NCBI GenBank assembly: GCA_934358955.1
Contig: CAKRLC010000075.1
Coordinates: 1-13,386, forward strand
Length of the DNA: 13,386 bases
Origin: an uncultured Roseburia sp.
GTDB lineage: Bacteria > Bacillota > Clostridia > Lachnospirales > Lachnospiraceae
Reading direction: 5' to 3'
This document shows, piece after piece, positions 13,324-13,386 of this stretch; position 1 is the first letter of the stretch; every line of letters starts with the position of its first letter. The notes beneath the pieces were generated by a model. It was not told where the DNA came from. It ran no database searches and worked only from the letters and a program-made list of their open reading frames with translations. Made by a program: the position numbers and the translations under genes.

Positions 13324-13386
13324 AGATTGCACGAAAAAAGATTCCCGGTTTCATTGTGCAAAACATTCCGATAAGCCTCTGAAAAC
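13324..13386. repeat. Palindromic element, copy 2, cut by the window edge
   Basis: Bases 13349-13386 match 6456-6490 of the first element in the same orientation, with only extra A residues in the GTGCAAA part (TTGTGCAA, CATTCCGATAAGCCTCTGAA). The outer arm (13324-13350) is recognisable but diverged: AGATTGCACGAAAAAAG here against AAATTGCACAAAAGAAC in copy 1. Only the left half is visible. The core that forms one strand of the predicted pseudoknot is conserved. Confidence 0.75.

Overview
The window looks like chromosomal DNA of a low-to-moderate GC anaerobic Firmicute, most likely a gut clostridium of the Lachnospiraceae type. The grounds are strong purine-rich Shine-Dalgarno sites, AT-rich intergenic DNA with U-tailed terminators, an oxygen-independent (cobalt-early) cobalamin pathway with CbiK and CbiG, and lysine- and glutamate-rich proteins. 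The genus is an inference; no rRNA or tRNA is present to support it.

Left part (1-3617). A minus-strand start of an unidentified gene runs off the left edge. A strong minus-strand terminator (161-198) closes a two-gene unit of a GNAT acetyltransferase and a Bcp/PrxQ thiol peroxidase. An MFS transporter (minus) and an AraC-family regulator (plus) are divergent and share a 127-base intergenic region with 21/22-base-spaced direct repeats that look like the regulator's own operators.

Middle (3618-4702). About 1.1 kb carries no convincing gene. It holds two unrelated tandem arrays: 64/65-bp hairpin-forming units arranged as a duplicated 129-bp dimer, and 21-bp units that on the minus strand each contain a Shine-Dalgarno-like GAGGTG and an in-frame ATG or GTG. 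A bidirectional terminator lies next to cbiK.

Right part (4703-13386). All genes are on the minus strand and belong to cobalamin synthesis. In transcription order they are cbiF, cbiG, cbiH, a cbiJ-cbiE-cbiT triple fusion and cbiA, tightly packed or overlapping. A new promoter follows, then a cobalamin riboswitch with a downstream intrinsic terminator, and then cbiK, which encodes a cobaltochelatase made as a lipoprotein with extra N- and C-terminal regions. Together they cover cobalt insertion (CbiK), C17 and C11 methylation and ring contraction (CbiH, CbiF, CbiG), reduction, C5/C15 methylation and decarboxylation (CbiJET), and a,c-amidation (CbiA). CbiL, CbiC, CbiD and the late nucleotide-loop genes are not in the window.

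The most unusual item is a palindromic element of about 153 bp at 6429-6581. Its 30-bp arms enclose a compact H-type pseudoknot. A second copy with diverged arms but a near-identical core begins at 13324 and runs off the right edge. The two copies lie just upstream of the two cobalamin transcription units, cbiK and cbiF. This could be an undescribed structured RNA or a dispersed palindromic mobile element.
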